Below, piece by piece: positions 33,786 to 47,213 of a stretch of 64,000 nt of DNA. Numbering within the stretch: position 1 is the stretch's first letter; each line of letters starts with the position of its first letter. The notes under the pieces are model-generated. The model worked only from the letters and a program-made list of their open reading frames with translations. It was not told the origin of the DNA and did no database searches. This DNA comes from Lunularia cruciata. Lineage: Eukaryota; Streptophyta; Marchantiopsida; Lunulariales; Lunulariaceae. The stretch covers positions 16,368,001-16,432,000 of the forward strand of contig OX419757.1 in assembly GCA_948567375.1 (NCBI GenBank), given 5' to 3'. The position numbers were made by a program, and so were the translations under genes.

Positions 33786-34174
33786 TGACCTTTCTTTCTC
33801 ATGATCTTCATGAATGACTATTGTACTTGTGCATTCTATCAATAGATGCACTTTTGGTATCCATAGTGTTGAACATTTCTTGTGCATCCTATTGAAAAAT
33901 TATTTCTCTCAGGACTAAAGGTCACTTAAGGTGATCTTCCTTGGTATCAAAGCTCTTTGGTTTTTGACACTCTCCTTGATGCCTTCTTTAAACTACGTAA
34001 GAAAGGTGACAAAGGCCTTGAGGATCTCTAGTAATTGAGAAAAGAATGCACCCTTAGTGATAAAAATCTTAAAGTCAATTTAGCTTGTTATTGTTTGACC
34101 TAATTATAGTCAAATCAAACCTAAAGTCTACATTAAGTATGGCATGATACATTACATTTAGAGATAATTCATGG

Positions 34175-34440
34175 GTGCAAAGATATGAGACATCAAATGC
34201 TTGATTTTATAGCACACATACACAAAAACAAGGAGAGTTTCCATAGAAGATGAGATCAAAGAGTATAGAATAAGTGCAAAGATATGAAAAATAGAATGTT
34301 GGACTATATAGTGCATGTTAGCTAAAACAAAGAGAGCTTCCATTGAAGAAAGTAAAATCAAAGAGTATGTTGGACTATATAGTGCATGTTAGCTAAAACA
34401 AAGAAAGCTTCCATTGAAGAAAGTAAAATCAAAGAGTATA
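34175..34440 (+). repeat. Tandem repeat: two near-identical 71-bp units plus one diverged unit
   Basis: Units at 34298-34368 and 34369-34439 differ at about one position; each starts GTTGGACTATATAGTGCATG. An earlier copy (about 34175-34268) shares the frame GTGCAAAGATATGA to ATCAAAGAGTAT with more changes. There is no coding content. Confidence 0.88.
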
Positions 34441-36900
34441 AAAGGTAGCAAGGTGACATTGTTATTGATGACACTATGTATATAAGATCCCCCTTATTCA
34501 TATACTATTTGCCTGAATTATTGATCTTAGTGTTGGGCATCTACCTAAAATCAGGCATATGAGTATTAAAATTTGAATAAAAGTAGAGTCTATACATATT
34601 GCTCCTCTTGACTCTTTAATTGCTCACTATTTACTACAAACAATGTCTTTTCCTACCAAAGCTTGCACTACATCCTTTCTAGGATTCAACAACATACATA
34701 TCTCATCTATAGTAAGTTTTGTCATTGATTCATTAACAAGCTTTTGGATGCAATCTTTTGTCTCTTTGGAATGCTAAAGCAAAGAAGTTGAAACTTCCTT
34801 ACCAAATTCCTCTCTTATAGTTATTGTATCAACTTTCAGATACTAGTCAACACAACATCTCTTTAGAACTTGTGCTACCTCTTCTATTCTTTTTGACTTT
34901 CTATTTGAGATAGAATAGTTGTACATGTCTATACTTGTAGAAGGTGTGGATTCTTTAGCATTATTGGCTAGAGCTACATGTCTAGAAATGTGTATAAATA
35001 TTTCTTCTTCTTTCAGAAGGTCATGGGATTTGCTTATTATAGCTCTTCTGATCACTTGTACTTCTTTCAACTTATTCCAAAGAGGAGTAAGAACATGAAC
35101 CTATCTCACATTAGCCAGGCTTACACTTCTCCCTCATTATTGTCAAGATGGTCAACATCTATCTGTTTATAGGCTGCTAGGTAATATTCCTTCATATTAG
35201 ATGGCACAATCTTGATTGAATATCCTTTGCAAATGAATCCCTCCTCTATGATGGTTGCCATATGATGACCACTATTCAAGAACAAGATTTATCCTTGTAT
35301 ACCTCTTCAAAACTCATTTTCTAGGGAAAAGAACTAGTTTTCAAGGTTTTATTGCTTGTCAAGTATGAGATTAAGTACAAAGAGCAGTTCTTCAAATTTG
35401 TTCTATCATAGGAGTTAGCAATAATGATTTTCCATTTACTAATAAGATGAAATAATCATTACATTTGATCATATATTTTTTATGCATCATAGTCTGAGTG
35501 TTTTAAATTGTGAATCTCATCCATGACTATTATCTTGTTCCTAAAGCTTGACATTATTTGGGCATCACTAAGCCTCTTTAGCTTATTGGCAAAAGATATA
35601 TACTTCTTTTCTTCATAATCTTTTCATAGTCTCATCTCCATTAGGCCATTTTTGAATTTGTTCTCTAAAAGTATTGGTAGAAGTCTTACTCCTAACAAGT
35701 ATGACTGCTTTTCCTTTGCATTATTTGTGAGATTCAACTAATGTTGTGGGTGTAAATGTCTTTCATGATCTAAACTTATAAAGTAAAAGTAAGTTATTAT
35801 GGGAGGTACTTGGGGAGATGAATTTTTTGACAAAATGGAATGAGCTTTGTCTTCAGCTCAATGCTTTAGAGCATGATAGTAGCAAATCTAGTTGCAAACT
35901 TCATCTCTATTGTTGCTCCTGTAGCACTGCAATAAATTTATGAAGTTATACACCCTTCAAGGTCTAAATGAGATTTACTAAATAGAAAAATCTGCTAAAG
36001 AAGAGAGAGAAATTATCAGATGTAAAGACAATCTACAATTTGATTGACTTTGTACTTCCTCTGATTGCAAATGATCAGCAATGTCAATTCAAGTTGCTCA
36101 ATCTTGTGTTGAATAGCAATATCAAAGCTATGGGGATAAGCTCCACCCTTGAAAATTAGGAACATCAGCTTCAAGAGGAAGAGTTGAGAGTCAAAGAATC
36201 AATCGAATGTTGTTTGCAAAGAAGCAAAGGTACTTTCCAAAAAAGACAATGTTTTATTAAGTTTTTGATGCGTTTGGAGAGGATTTTACTTTGAGCAATT
36301 AGCCAAACTACAGATGTTGTAGTTTGAACTTGATGTTACTAAAAGAGATAAACCAATTACTAGGGAACATGGCTTTGTTGTAGCTAGAGTCAGATCGCAC
36401 AATCACATAGTTGAGCCATGTTTAAAAAACATGTGATTTCATGTAGTTATGTATAGTCTACATTATATATTACAATTGCACCATATTGTACATATGATAT
36501 GATTCCATTTGTAATTTTGGTAACAATTTCAACAAATTAAGTACAAAATATAAAATGAGATCAATTATCTTGAACCTTGAACACAATGTAAGACTTGCAC
36601 ACAGCATAAGATACAATTGTGTAAGGACTTAAAAACATCAATATAGAGTTATGCAATCAAATTGCATTTTGAGCTACAAGAACCTTCATGTAGATACAAA
36701 ATATATAGTTTTCAATCATGTAGGTGCAACATATGTATAGTTCATTGTAGATGATATTTAACACATGCTTATGTATGTTTTGTTTTTTTATAGCTTATCA
36801 AGTCCAATAAAACATGTTATAGATTTACATTGTGATCTGATGCTTGCAATTGGAAAGTTTATGCTTCAATTTTGCATAATGTAACTACTTTCACAATTAG
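34441..36900. other. AT-rich DNA, no gene found
   Basis: Short motif-free frames only. I did not recognise any of the transposon families found elsewhere in the window, though very decayed copies could be missed by eye. Confidence 0.4.
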
Positions 36901-36929
36901 GACTGTCCATGATGTTCACATATGGGGAA

Positions 36930-38600
36930 GTAAAAACCACCTTGGAAACCACCAAGCCAATGCATTTGGGTTGCACAAGATATTTTCCATAAGCTTTATG
37001 ACACACTGAGCCAAAGGAAATTCAATGTGACATCCAACATGAACTTCGCATTCTTATGCCCTATCACCATATTTGGCGTAGAAAGGAGGCAGCCCTTGCT
37101 ACAATCTATGGTTCCTATGAGGAAGGATATTCCCATCTACCTCAATATTTTACCCATCTGTTACAAAACATAGTAGACCTATATTGGTAAAGACCACTAA
37201 CACCAACCACTTTAATTTGTTTTTCTTTGCATATTTTGCATCAATCTCAAGATTCATCACCAGCTGTCATCCACTCTTAGGCATTGACAAAACACACCTA
37301 AAGAGAAAATACCTTGGGATATTACTTTGCACCACTAGTATTGATGTAGAAGGGAAACTTTTCCTCATTTGTCTTATAGTTGTTGATGCTAAAATTGATA
37401 CAAATTGGGATTGGTTTCTTAAGAATATGTTGCAAAGCTTTGTGAGAGCATTGACGGATTGAGCATGCCTTCCAAGAATGGCATTCCTATTAGACCGCTA
37501 AAAAGGATTGATTTAGGTTGTTGAAGAAAATTTTGGGCACCAATTCTATGGCTTTTGCATGTACCATCTTAGTGGAAAATTTTGTTGTACCTTCAAGAAC
37601 CCAAAACTTGTCTCACTTCTTTGGAAGCATGTTATGCATAGGTAAGCATTAATTTATTTTTTGAATTTTTATTTTTATTTTAAATTGGTTATTTATATAA
37701 TGCTATTTACATTCCATAATCAAACATACTTACTCAATGTGTTGAAGAACTATGCAAGTTGATAAGATTTCTTTTGAAGCTGTCAAGTGGATCTATGAGA
37801 CCAAGCCAAGATATTGGGTAACAACATTCTTTGGAGGCAATCAATTTAGGCACCTAACATCAAATATTACAAAATCACTCAACTCATGATTTTGGATGCA
37901 CGTGAACTCCCCATACTTGAAATGTGTGAGGTCATATATTGGAAGCTGATGGGATGGTTTATAGCTATCAAAGGCATGGCATGCCAATCTTATCTCACCC
38001 CTTCAACCAAAGAACACATTCAAGTTGCTATCAATCACGCACAAAGGTACAAGTCATCCATGCAAGTACCATTTAGTTTGAATACTTGTCTTATTCCAAT
38101 TGTCAATTTTGAAACATGAACCTTTACTTGCTAGTAAAAAAAAAATTTTGGTATTGCATGTGCTCATGCTTCCAGTGTTATTTTTCTTACACAATAGAAT
38201 GTATGTTTCTTTACCAACAAGTGCCTCACAATAGATTCATGTTGCAACACATACAAGGAAATTATCCATTGAATCTCTCACAAAAGTAGATGGAAAGATG
38301 TTGTGCTTGACATTGAGGACCACAACAATAGCATCAAGAACAATACATCTTTGCCTTCCACCAAAGACTTGTCATCTTTTTGGTTGCCCTAAGACAAAGC
38401 ACATTTATCAAAAATAGAAAGGGAGTGAGAATAGACTAGTGCATTTTCAAAGGATGTCATGGCTTTGGTCATTATTGTAGCACTTATAAAGAGCACATCT
38501 AATCAAAATGTAATAATTATTGTCTTTGTACTTCTCTTTTGTATTCAAATTGAGTAGAATTGTATGATAATGAGGTGGGTTATTCAAATGATGAAATAAT
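36930..38600 (+). pseudogene. MULE (Mutator-like) transposase remnant
   Basis: The frame at 37184-37462 reads FFAYFASISRFITSCHPLLG, IDKTHLKRKYLGILLCTTSI, then LFLICLIVVDAKIDTNWDWF. It carries the G-I-D-x-T-H-L-K-x-x-Y motif with the first catalytic Asp of MULE DDE transposases. A second frame (37886-38119) has ILDARELPILEMCEVIYWKL, the usual downstream 'N-x-W-I-L-x-A-R' helix, and about 38448-38490 has CHGFGHYC, the end of a zinc knuckle. Stops and shifts throughout mean it is dead. I found no terminal inverted repeats by eye. Confidence 0.75.
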
Positions 38601-38643
38601 GGGGCAAAGTATTTTTTAAAATTGACAAAGTTATCTTAATGTG

Positions 38644-38885
38644 CAAGAACTAGACGATGAACTAAGAGACAAATTGAGAAAGTGTGTTGACTATTACCAC
38701 ACATGCTATTGCTTGAGTGGTTTATCAAGAGCCCAATACTCCATTGCTCATTGCATTGGTGCTCTTCCTCCTCATTCAGGAGTTCTTGGACCCTATAACA
38801 ACTTGCTAGAGGCTATGTACACACTATGTAACATATAATTTGATTGATACTACAAGGCCCGTAGCTTCTTTAGCATTTTTAAAAT
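38644..38885 (+). pseudogene. Fragment of protein farnesyltransferase beta subunit (ERA1-like), one exon
   Basis: The frame reads ELRDKLRKCVDYYHTCYCLS, GLSRAQYSIAHCIGALPPHS, GVLGPYNNLLEAMYTLCNI. After the stop at 38836-38838 the next codons continue as FD, stop, YYKARSFFSIF. This follows the C-terminal part of the farnesyltransferase beta subunit, including the GLRDKPGKxxDxYHTCYCLSGLS region. The His in HTCYC is normally a zinc ligand of the active site. The Pro-Gly in DKPGK and the expected P-H-P-L-Y-N are altered and there are stops, so it is a pseudogene fragment. It lies directly after the MULE remnant and in the same sense, which suggests capture by the transposon. Confidence 0.72.
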
Positions 38886-40380
38886 CAAAGCCAATTCTTG
38901 TATATAACGGGGTTTGTTTAAAGTTACAAGTGAGGGTACATAAGATTTCATGAAAAAGGATTGTTGTTTTTTGAACATCCCAATGGTGTTTATAGGCTTT
39001 CATGGTCTACCTTATGATGATAATTACTCTAAGTTGTTCATGGACATGTATAGCTTTTGAGAACATTATCTGTAAAGCTCAATGAGGATATCTTGCAAAA
39101 AGTTGCTCATATACTCACATGACCTTTTATGGATGCCATGATTGTAGTCTCTTTTCATCACATTTGCACTTTTTTTATGTCTTGTGCTTCTTAAGTCATT
39201 TTAAGCCCAATGTGCATAATTGAAGATTTTGTTGCAAGTTTGGACTATAATTTCAGTCTCTTGTTTATGTTTAAATAGCTTTCCTTTGCAAGTAGTAATG
39301 TGTTAGTCTATAAAATTATACTCAAAAAACTAACAGTCCAATTTATCATGGCCTTGTGGTTTGCTCAAGGGTTTTGATCAAAACACACGACAACCTTTAG
39401 ATTGTATCAAGCTTAGAAGCAAGCAACTTTGAGCAACAATATTGATACTTGGGATAGCCATCTAGCTTGACCCGCCAAGGTCATAGCCAACAAAAGTGAA
39501 GTCCTGCAATACCTCTACAACTTATGCATGTGAACACTCTCAGCTTCACATTATGGAAAATTTTAAGAGGAGGTTCTTGACTCTACTACCATAACCATAG
39601 CCTTTTATGAATTTATTTGAGCAACTACATATTGATAGGATTTTCTATTTCCCCATGGAAAGTGAAAGAGACACAAAGAGATCAGAATTCAAGACATGGA
39701 AGGTAAGAGATAGTAGGTGGAATAGTTAAACACATGATAAGATGCCATAAAACTTGAGCTTGCAACAATTGTTATCCACTAGGAGTGAATGTTTTCTCCA
39801 CATCAAGCAACTATAGGTAGTATACATATATGAAAATGATAAACCAACCTTCTTCCTACAGGGAGAAGAGACAAGAAGTGGCATTAGCAAGATGTTTATG
39901 ATGATCACTATGACATCATCAAAAACATTGGGTGTGCCCAAGCAAGAAGCAGTTGGATCTAATGTGTTCATTGGAATGATGCACGTCTGCTTACCTCTAT
40001 TTGCCCCATGGCCTATTGCTTTGATTCTAGCACAAGTAGGTTTGCTCCATTTCTACACCATGATTCAAAAGCCTTCATTTGACCCTTCTGTGGTACTTCC
40101 TTGTCCTTTTTCTTTTGTGGTTATGTAGGCCTACTTTGCCTACATAATCATGCTAGCTCCAAAGATTTCCAATCTAGTTAGCTAGCAAACCATCTTTTAG
40201 AAAGGGAATTATTGAAACTCCAAAGATGTACATGGCCTTCTTTCTCCTAACCTAGCATTCCAAACTAGTATCAAGGCTCTACAAATACCATGGCTATTTT
40301 TTATAAATATTGAATTTTTTGGGGTATTTTTATAATATCAGTATTTTTTTAGGGTACTTTTGACATTTTCCTTGGATTAA
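38886..40380. other. No gene found
   Basis: AT-rich DNA with short overlapping frames near 39726-40128 on both strands and no motifs I know. The right boundary is where the truncated family B reverse transcriptase begins. Confidence 0.4.
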
Positions 40381-43162
40381 AATATCATCTAAGAACACCA
40401 TCATGTATCAATCCAACAAATCTTCCAACACCCGATGATTTTGATCCATGAAAATTGCCAAAGCATTAGTAAGCCTAAAAGGTAAAACTTTTTGTTGAAA
40501 ATGTCCATACCTTGTACAAAAGAAGTCTTTTGCTTATCTTCCCTATCAATGGGAATTTGCCAATGACCACTTTGAAGATCTGACTTTGAGAAATGTTGGG
40601 ATGGACTTAATTGATCTATCAAATCATCAATCTGAGGCAAGAGATATGCATTCTTCATGGTTTGTTTATTAAGGCCATGATAATTAACACATAATCTAAT
40701 TCCTTCAACCTTCTTTTGTACAAAGAGTATTGATTCTCCACAAGTCAATGTACTATGTTGTATGGATATACAACAATTCTTCTCCAACAACTTGGTCAAT
40801 GTTATTCAAAGTTTCTTTACCTCCTTTGGTGAATAGAATAGAATAATAGAATAATAGAATGGTCTATTTATTACTTGACAATAGTTTGATCTTGAAAGGC
40901 ATACCTCAATCCAAGGGTAATCTCTTTGGAAGGTCATCTAAAAACATGTCTAAAAACTCTTGAACTACTTGATCAACCATTGGCTTTTGATCCACATCCA
41001 AGTTCCCTTGCACAATAAGTTTGATCCAAATCACAAAACTAAAAATATCTTCCTCCAAAGCATGCTCTATAATTGCTATATTAACAAATTTCTCATCATG
41101 GGATTGATTGTTCTTAAGTGTCTTATTTAGAGGTGCCAAACAACCTCATTGGTAATTATTACTTTGGTTTTGTATTTGAATTTGTTGTTGGACCCAATCA
41201 AATTGAACCTTATGATGTTCAAGCCAAGGAAGACCTAAGATGATGTTGTTGTGTAAAGAATGACTACAAATCTCATGTATTCAAAATACTCATTTCAAAT
41301 ATTGAATGCAATAGGTTGTGAGGTTCAAAATGCATAAGACTATCTATTATCTGCTATCACCAATTTACTATCTAATATTGGCTTCATTTAAATATTAAGT
41401 ACTTTGCTAATTGGATAGATATGCAATTGTCAAAAATACTAAAATAAATCAAAATGTTACAATCATGATCAAATATCATACCTTCCAAGTGAAGTAAACT
41501 TCCATAGGTCAAGACTTCAATCTTGTTAAAACTAATCAAGTTCCCAATAAGTGGTTTGATATCTCCAATTGGGATTCTTTGTTTCCTTTATCATTAGACT
41601 CCACAAACTCTATTAGGATAGTCAATTGAGGTCGTCCATTTTAGAGTGGACATTCAACAATATAATGTCCAATTTGGTGACACTATTTTGTTGAAATTGC
41701 TCTTGGAAAAATCACTTGGCATGGCATGTCATGCCAAGTGATTTTCTTTGGATAATATCAATCTACATTGGTGTTTGTTCCTCCATCCATATGTGGTATG
41801 TTTGCAAGTTTTGAAGGTATTGCTCAAGACCAAGTTGTGATAACCAAGGAATCAAAACGCTCAACCAACTATGTGGCTTCTTCCAAGTGTTTGGGCTCTT
41901 GTATTGTTACTTTAAGTTGGTGTGTGATTTCAAACACTTCACACAAAAATTAATCCAAAGCTTCACCCTCTAGTATCTTTGGAATTTACATTATGGTGTT
42001 TTGGAATTGAGTGATATAACTCTTAATAGAACCAAGCTATTTCAATTCTACCAATCTATCTCGTACAACATTCATTACTTGAAATCTCTCAATTATTGTT
42101 TTTTTTCAATTCTTCTCGCATCAAGATTAAAGCAACAAATTGTTGTTGAGTTTGTTTCACATAAAATTTTCACCATAGTTTGCCATTCCATTTAATTGGC
42201 TTGAAGCCAAGAGAATTTATCTTGAGGATTATCCCAAATTTATCTTGAAGATTATTTTGAAGGTTTATAGATTTAAAATAATATTCAAAATCAAACACAA
42301 AATTCTTTATTGCACCCAATAGATTCTTGACTTCAAATTTTTTTGCGTTTTGAAATCAAATTTTCTCTTTTCCTTCTCAAATATTATTCTCTCTACATGC
42401 TCTTGTTCTTATGATCTCTCTCTTCGGATAATCAAGTAAAGGGCTGAATTTCTTATTGCATAAAAATGATAACTTTGTGCATTGTTTGTATGACTACTCT
42501 ACCCAACTACCTATTTGAAATTATCTAAGTAAACATGTACATAGAATACATTCATGATTAGTTACAATAGGAAGAATCAAGGGTTCATCAAACAAGGTGA
42601 TCATGTTCAAAAAATTTGCTCTAAATTTTAATGATAAATTATGTAAAATGATAATTTGTTAGTACATGGACATGAAAATCCCAATGATTTGAAAGAAATT
42701 GATATGATGGTCCATAAATTCTTTCTATCAATTCTATTCTTGTTTTGATACCAATGTGAAAAACCAATTAAAAATTTGAACAATAGAATATCAAAATGGA
42801 AGATCACATTGGAACTCTCAAATGAATGAAACTCCAAATACCTAGTATGAGCTTGGGCTTTGGTATTTATAATGAAGTAACACAAAGTTCTTAAGATGCT
42901 TTCCTCTTGAAACTGTCTTCTTGGAGTGCAAGCTAAGCTACACAAGAAATTTACTTCTAGAAATTGCCTACTTAGCATACAAGCTAAGCTCGTCGTTAAC
43001 TTGATGTGTAAATTACCTAATCCTTTGAAGGTACCTAGAAACTTCTCATCAAAAGGTTTCTTAGATAATTTTAGAATAGTTTTAGAATTACTAGCTATAT
43101 TTAGCTTATTTTATCAACTTATTAACCTCTACTACCTTGTCTACTAATACCATATTATTACA
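40381..43162 (-). mobile_element. Family B-related Ty3 element, 3'-truncated (copy 2)
   Basis: The minus-strand order is: 5' LTR (42755-43162), degenerate tRNA-Met primer site (42742-42753, TGGTATCAAAAC), gag (about 42750-41620), protease (about 41540-41160), reverse transcriptase (41139-40381). The RT frame at 40401-40799 has [40 protein letters not shown] and KSDLQSGHWQIPID. It stops within the RT before the catalytic box, so integrase, chromodomain and 3' LTR are missing. It appears to sit inside LINE copy 2, whose similarity begins right at 43163. Confidence 0.85.
42755..43162 (-). mobile_element. 5' LTR of family B copy 2 (408 bp)
   Basis: On the minus strand it starts TGTAATAATATGG at 43162 and ends at 42755, one base from the primer site. 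It has the TATAAATACC box near 42867. The AAGCTTC palindromes of other copies are largely mutated here. Confidence 0.8.
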
Positions 43163-44832
43163 ATATGGATGAATAATCAATTGTCTTTAGTTTTGAATTT
43201 TGGTTCTCTTGGTACCTATATTGAAGGCTATGGAATTCAATAGCATTTATTCATATGAAGTGAGATGTGAGGTTGTTATGGTTTTGCATGCATGGAAGAT
43301 GTGGAAAAAAGCATTATATATTTTTATTTTTATTCTTGTGCTAACTATAGGTACACTTTCTTATATGAGGTTTCCTAAAGCAGCTTGGGAAACCATGCTT
43401 TGTGTATCTTTGACTCTTTATCTTGCAAGAGGTAAAGATCCATGCGAGAAAGATGCACAACACTTATGATTGCCCACTTGGGATGCTCACACAAAGCAAG
43501 CAACCACATTGACATTGTTGATACTTGGGATTACACATGTTTCCTCTATACTTTCATTGGTCATTTTGGAAATATTGATTGAGTCATGAGAATGGTTAGC
43601 ATCTCAAGCCGATAGTATTTTGGGGCTATTTGATACTAGTTTTCCTTATTCATGCCTATTCTACATGCTTCCTTGTACACTCTATGATGAGGCTAGGCAA
43701 GTTTTTTCCTACCACTTGATCAATTGTCACGTGATTCTTTGGATGAATTAGCTTGGTGGTTACTCCATTGATGGCTTCTTTGTTATACTAGAGGAGGCAG
43801 GTGAGGTAAAGACAAATGGTTGCTAGATATTTTAGATTTTGAGCAAGAGATTGTGCTACCATATAAGAGGAGTCTATGAAAGCTACATATCATAGGAGAC
43901 AAGTTCAACTATAAGATACTATAGATTCCATTTGATTACAATGTTGTAGGATATTGGGTCTTGTCTGAGAGTATAATAAAGCAACACAAACCTTACATTG
44001 TCTATCTATGACATGTCCTATTAATGAGACTATGTCTTCCCTATACTAACTACATCCTACAGCAAGAGATAGAGTACCATTAGAGGTCTTAGATTATCAG
44101 CTTTAGTGGTCTTTATATCTTGATATATTACTTTTTGCTCAAGCACTATGCACCACCTCGCGCCTCTATTTACGAGACTTGTCAAGGATGATATATGAGC
44201 ATTTTAGAGATTAATTTTAGGACAATGATCTCTCTAGCAATTTTACCAAGTTACTTTAGGTAGCTACAATAGTAACAAGGGTAGAGATTCATATGCAATT
44301 TTTCAAATGGTAGGTGCTAGTTGACTTCTTGCAATGGAGGGAAATTCAAGGACATTAGATCAATTGCTATTGAGGAAGTCTTTTTGTGGCTTGTTAGCCA
44401 TACCATTGTCTTTGAACATCATTTTCAGTTCAGATAGCACCTTAGTCCACATAACTTTGGAATGGCTATACTTGGATCTTGTGAGGATGTATCATTAGGC
44501 GTTAAAGCACTCCCAAATATCTATCTAGATTGTGTTGTTCTACAAGTGTATTCTAAGAATACTTTTAATAAAATTGCTTGTTGATTTATCTTTAGAGAGT
44601 TTAGAGAGGCTTATGAATCATTTTTGAGTCTTACTCCTTTTGTGTTGTCCTTTTATGGTTCTCTTTCTTCCCTTTTTTTTTACAAGTACGGTTTCTCACA
44701 AGAGAATATCACCATCTTGGAGTTAGTTGTTGGTATACAACAAAGAGATTTGTCTTCGTTGTAATTCAACAAAGGAGGACCTATTTTTACCATGGCTCAT
44801 TTTAGAGCTCTCTTGTCTACTACTTTGGGTAT
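43163..44832 (+). mobile_element. LINE-like element copy 2, 5' and 3' truncated
   Basis: It follows copy 1 from about 28281 to about 30087, including the finger region (near 43420-43480), the CCATTGAT/GAGACTATGTCTTCC stretch and the RT up to GGCTCATTTTAGAGC at 44794. It ends before the catalytic Asp pair. It is more decayed than copy 1, with no long frame. Confidence 0.7.
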
Positions 44833-47213
44833 GTCAGTGGACGGACGCAGCTGAATTCAGCAATCTATTGTAGTAGAACCTAGTAAACTTTGAATTTGCT
44901 CGTGCAAAAATGAGGTTATGTAGAGTTTCATCGAAGAATTGACCTCATTCTAGCAAACACGTGACAGCGGACAACTATCTCCAGTATCCTCTAGTGATGG
45001 ACAGGTGGACTTCTGAATTACCTTGAATTTCCTTCTGAATTACCTTGCCGTTACTGGAGTACTATACAGAACCTGGATCGGCTCGTGGAGCCTTCATACC
45101 TCGGCCTTCAAGGCCCTACATAATTGTTATTGTGGATTGTGGATTGTGGATATATCATGCCCTCCCAAGGCATGCCCGTCCAGTATAATTCCTGTCCGAT
45201 CCGGTACCACCAAATCGTTACTGTGGATTGCGTCTATCATGACCTCCCAAGGCATGCCCGTCCAGTATAATTCCTGTCTGATCCGCTACCACCTGGAGTG
45301 TTTACTCGCTCGTAAAAGGTGGGGACTGTTCACAGTTTGTTTTCAACCGCGAGTTTGACGGAGATACCAGTTGAATCCTTCTCAAATATTGCAACACTTG
45401 GTTGTCAGAGATTAACACCTTGTGTCAAGAAAGTGATATATCTGCGACTTGCACTCAGATTCACTCTGAATCCTCTCCCGAATCACACGACAGTGTACCT
45501 ATCTCCTGAAACTTGGTGGTCTTGTATCAAAATGTCTTAACCCTTTTAACAGATACTTACTTTGAATCTTGAATTGTTGAATTCTGGAGTCTAAAACTAG
45601 ATTCTAAAGTACTGTGCTCGTCAGCAGCACTTTATAACGTCCACTGTCGATCCTTGTCAACCCAGACCTCCACGCTACTGGTAACTTGCCACGCTATCTG
45701 GATAATCATATGAACTTCACGACCATCTACTGCACTTCGAGCATGTTTCTTTTCAGTCTTCAAGAAACTCGCGACTTGCACATTAATTTCCATGCAACAT
45801 GGAAACGGTGGTACATAGGATTGTGTTCCTAGGTGATGGTGACATATGGAAAAAGCATGTTCTGTTTGACACAGGTGACGGCTGAGTGGTCGTTGACAGT
45901 CCTGAAACTCCAACGCTGTGTCTTGCCTCACGATCGAGTGGGACCATCACTCACTAAACTATTCTGAACAAGTTTTAGAACAGCGAATGTCAAAGCTGGT
46001 CACTGCCAACTTCAGGTTGTTTATTGATGGCTAGAAAAACCTGCCGTCGGAGTTTCAGGAGCTGGTATCAACAGCCACTCAACTGTCACCCATATGGTGA
46101 AGGAGGGTTATTACAAGCTCCACTATTGAGTGACTCAAGGTTTGCTTAAGTCAAGCAGGGATGAACTCACCTGGATTTCTTTCCAGATGTATTACGTGTA
46201 GGCTATATTACGCATTACGCTTGTAATATGTGGACAAAATACAGAGACTTGAATACCTGAACAATGAACCATAAGAACCATTGAGAAAAGAAGTACATGG
46301 ATTCTCCAATCCAAGCTGCACACACTTTCGGAACAATCAAAAGAAATCCAAAGGCTGCGTTGAAAACAAAAAGCTCCTTCAGTATCCATCGAAAGGCTTC
46401 ATTGACAGGTAAACGACCGGTAAACAGTGGCTCTCGTACCATGTCGAGGGCAAGCAATGAACACTGACATTCAACCGAGTCAACGTATATGACGAAATAC
46501 AGCTTAAAGCAACTATGAAAGAAGCTTCCTGTAAACAGTGAAATCAACCTTCATAAATGTACTTCGAGAAAGGTGACTTTCACCACAAGAACTACGGCAA
46601 ACTTGTCAAAACTTCCCCTTCTCAGGGCTCTACTTACTTATTAAGCAACTCACGGGATCGGACACCTTTATTCTCCCTGATACACACTACCTCATGTATG
46701 AGATTCTTTCAACATCTACTTGCTAAGAAACGGTATATATACAGAAAGGACCCATCTCTTGATTACCTTAGCTATCACATCTGCAGAAGCTGGTCTGCAC
46801 GCGAAGCTGTGGAACAGTCAGTCCCGGCCCGCCTTCTGGCGGGAATCCATACAGCCTATGGTTAGCTTCTACAAAAAAGGGTTGCGAATATGTTGTTAAG
46901 TGGAACACAACCTTCCTTCCTTAAGTGCTCATATTTCGCCCGAGACAATATCCTGGCTTTCCTGGACTAAGCAGAACCTAGCGATTTGAACAGGACCCAA
47001 ATAGACAGAACTGCTGACAGTCGCTTGGTAAGTTTCTTACAAATCCCGTGAGTGAGACTCGGCAACCAAAACTTGACAAAACGCTTTGATCGAACAATGA
47101 TCCTTGTTCCATCTCGGAGATCCCTTCTCTGATGTGCCACAAAAATCAAACTGGCTCGCCTCGGGAGTACCTCTATCCAAAGAGAACCAAGAAGCCCTCA
47201 AGAAGTGCTACGG
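44833..47213. other. Region beyond the bZIP 3' end, no gene found
   Basis: Composition is less AT-rich than in the transposon tracts. The part next to 47213 is likely bZIP 3' UTR. Short frames at 45023-45540, 46192-46547 and 46557-46865 have no recognisable motif. An 82-bp tandem duplication lies at about 45130-45293. Confidence 0.4.
45130..45293 (+). repeat. Tandem duplication with 82-bp period
   Basis: Two copies share a nearly identical core (CTCCCAAGGCATGCCCGTCC at 45162 and at 45244), followed by AGTATAATTCCTGTC. They differ at a few sites and in a few bases of the spacer. Confidence 0.88.
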
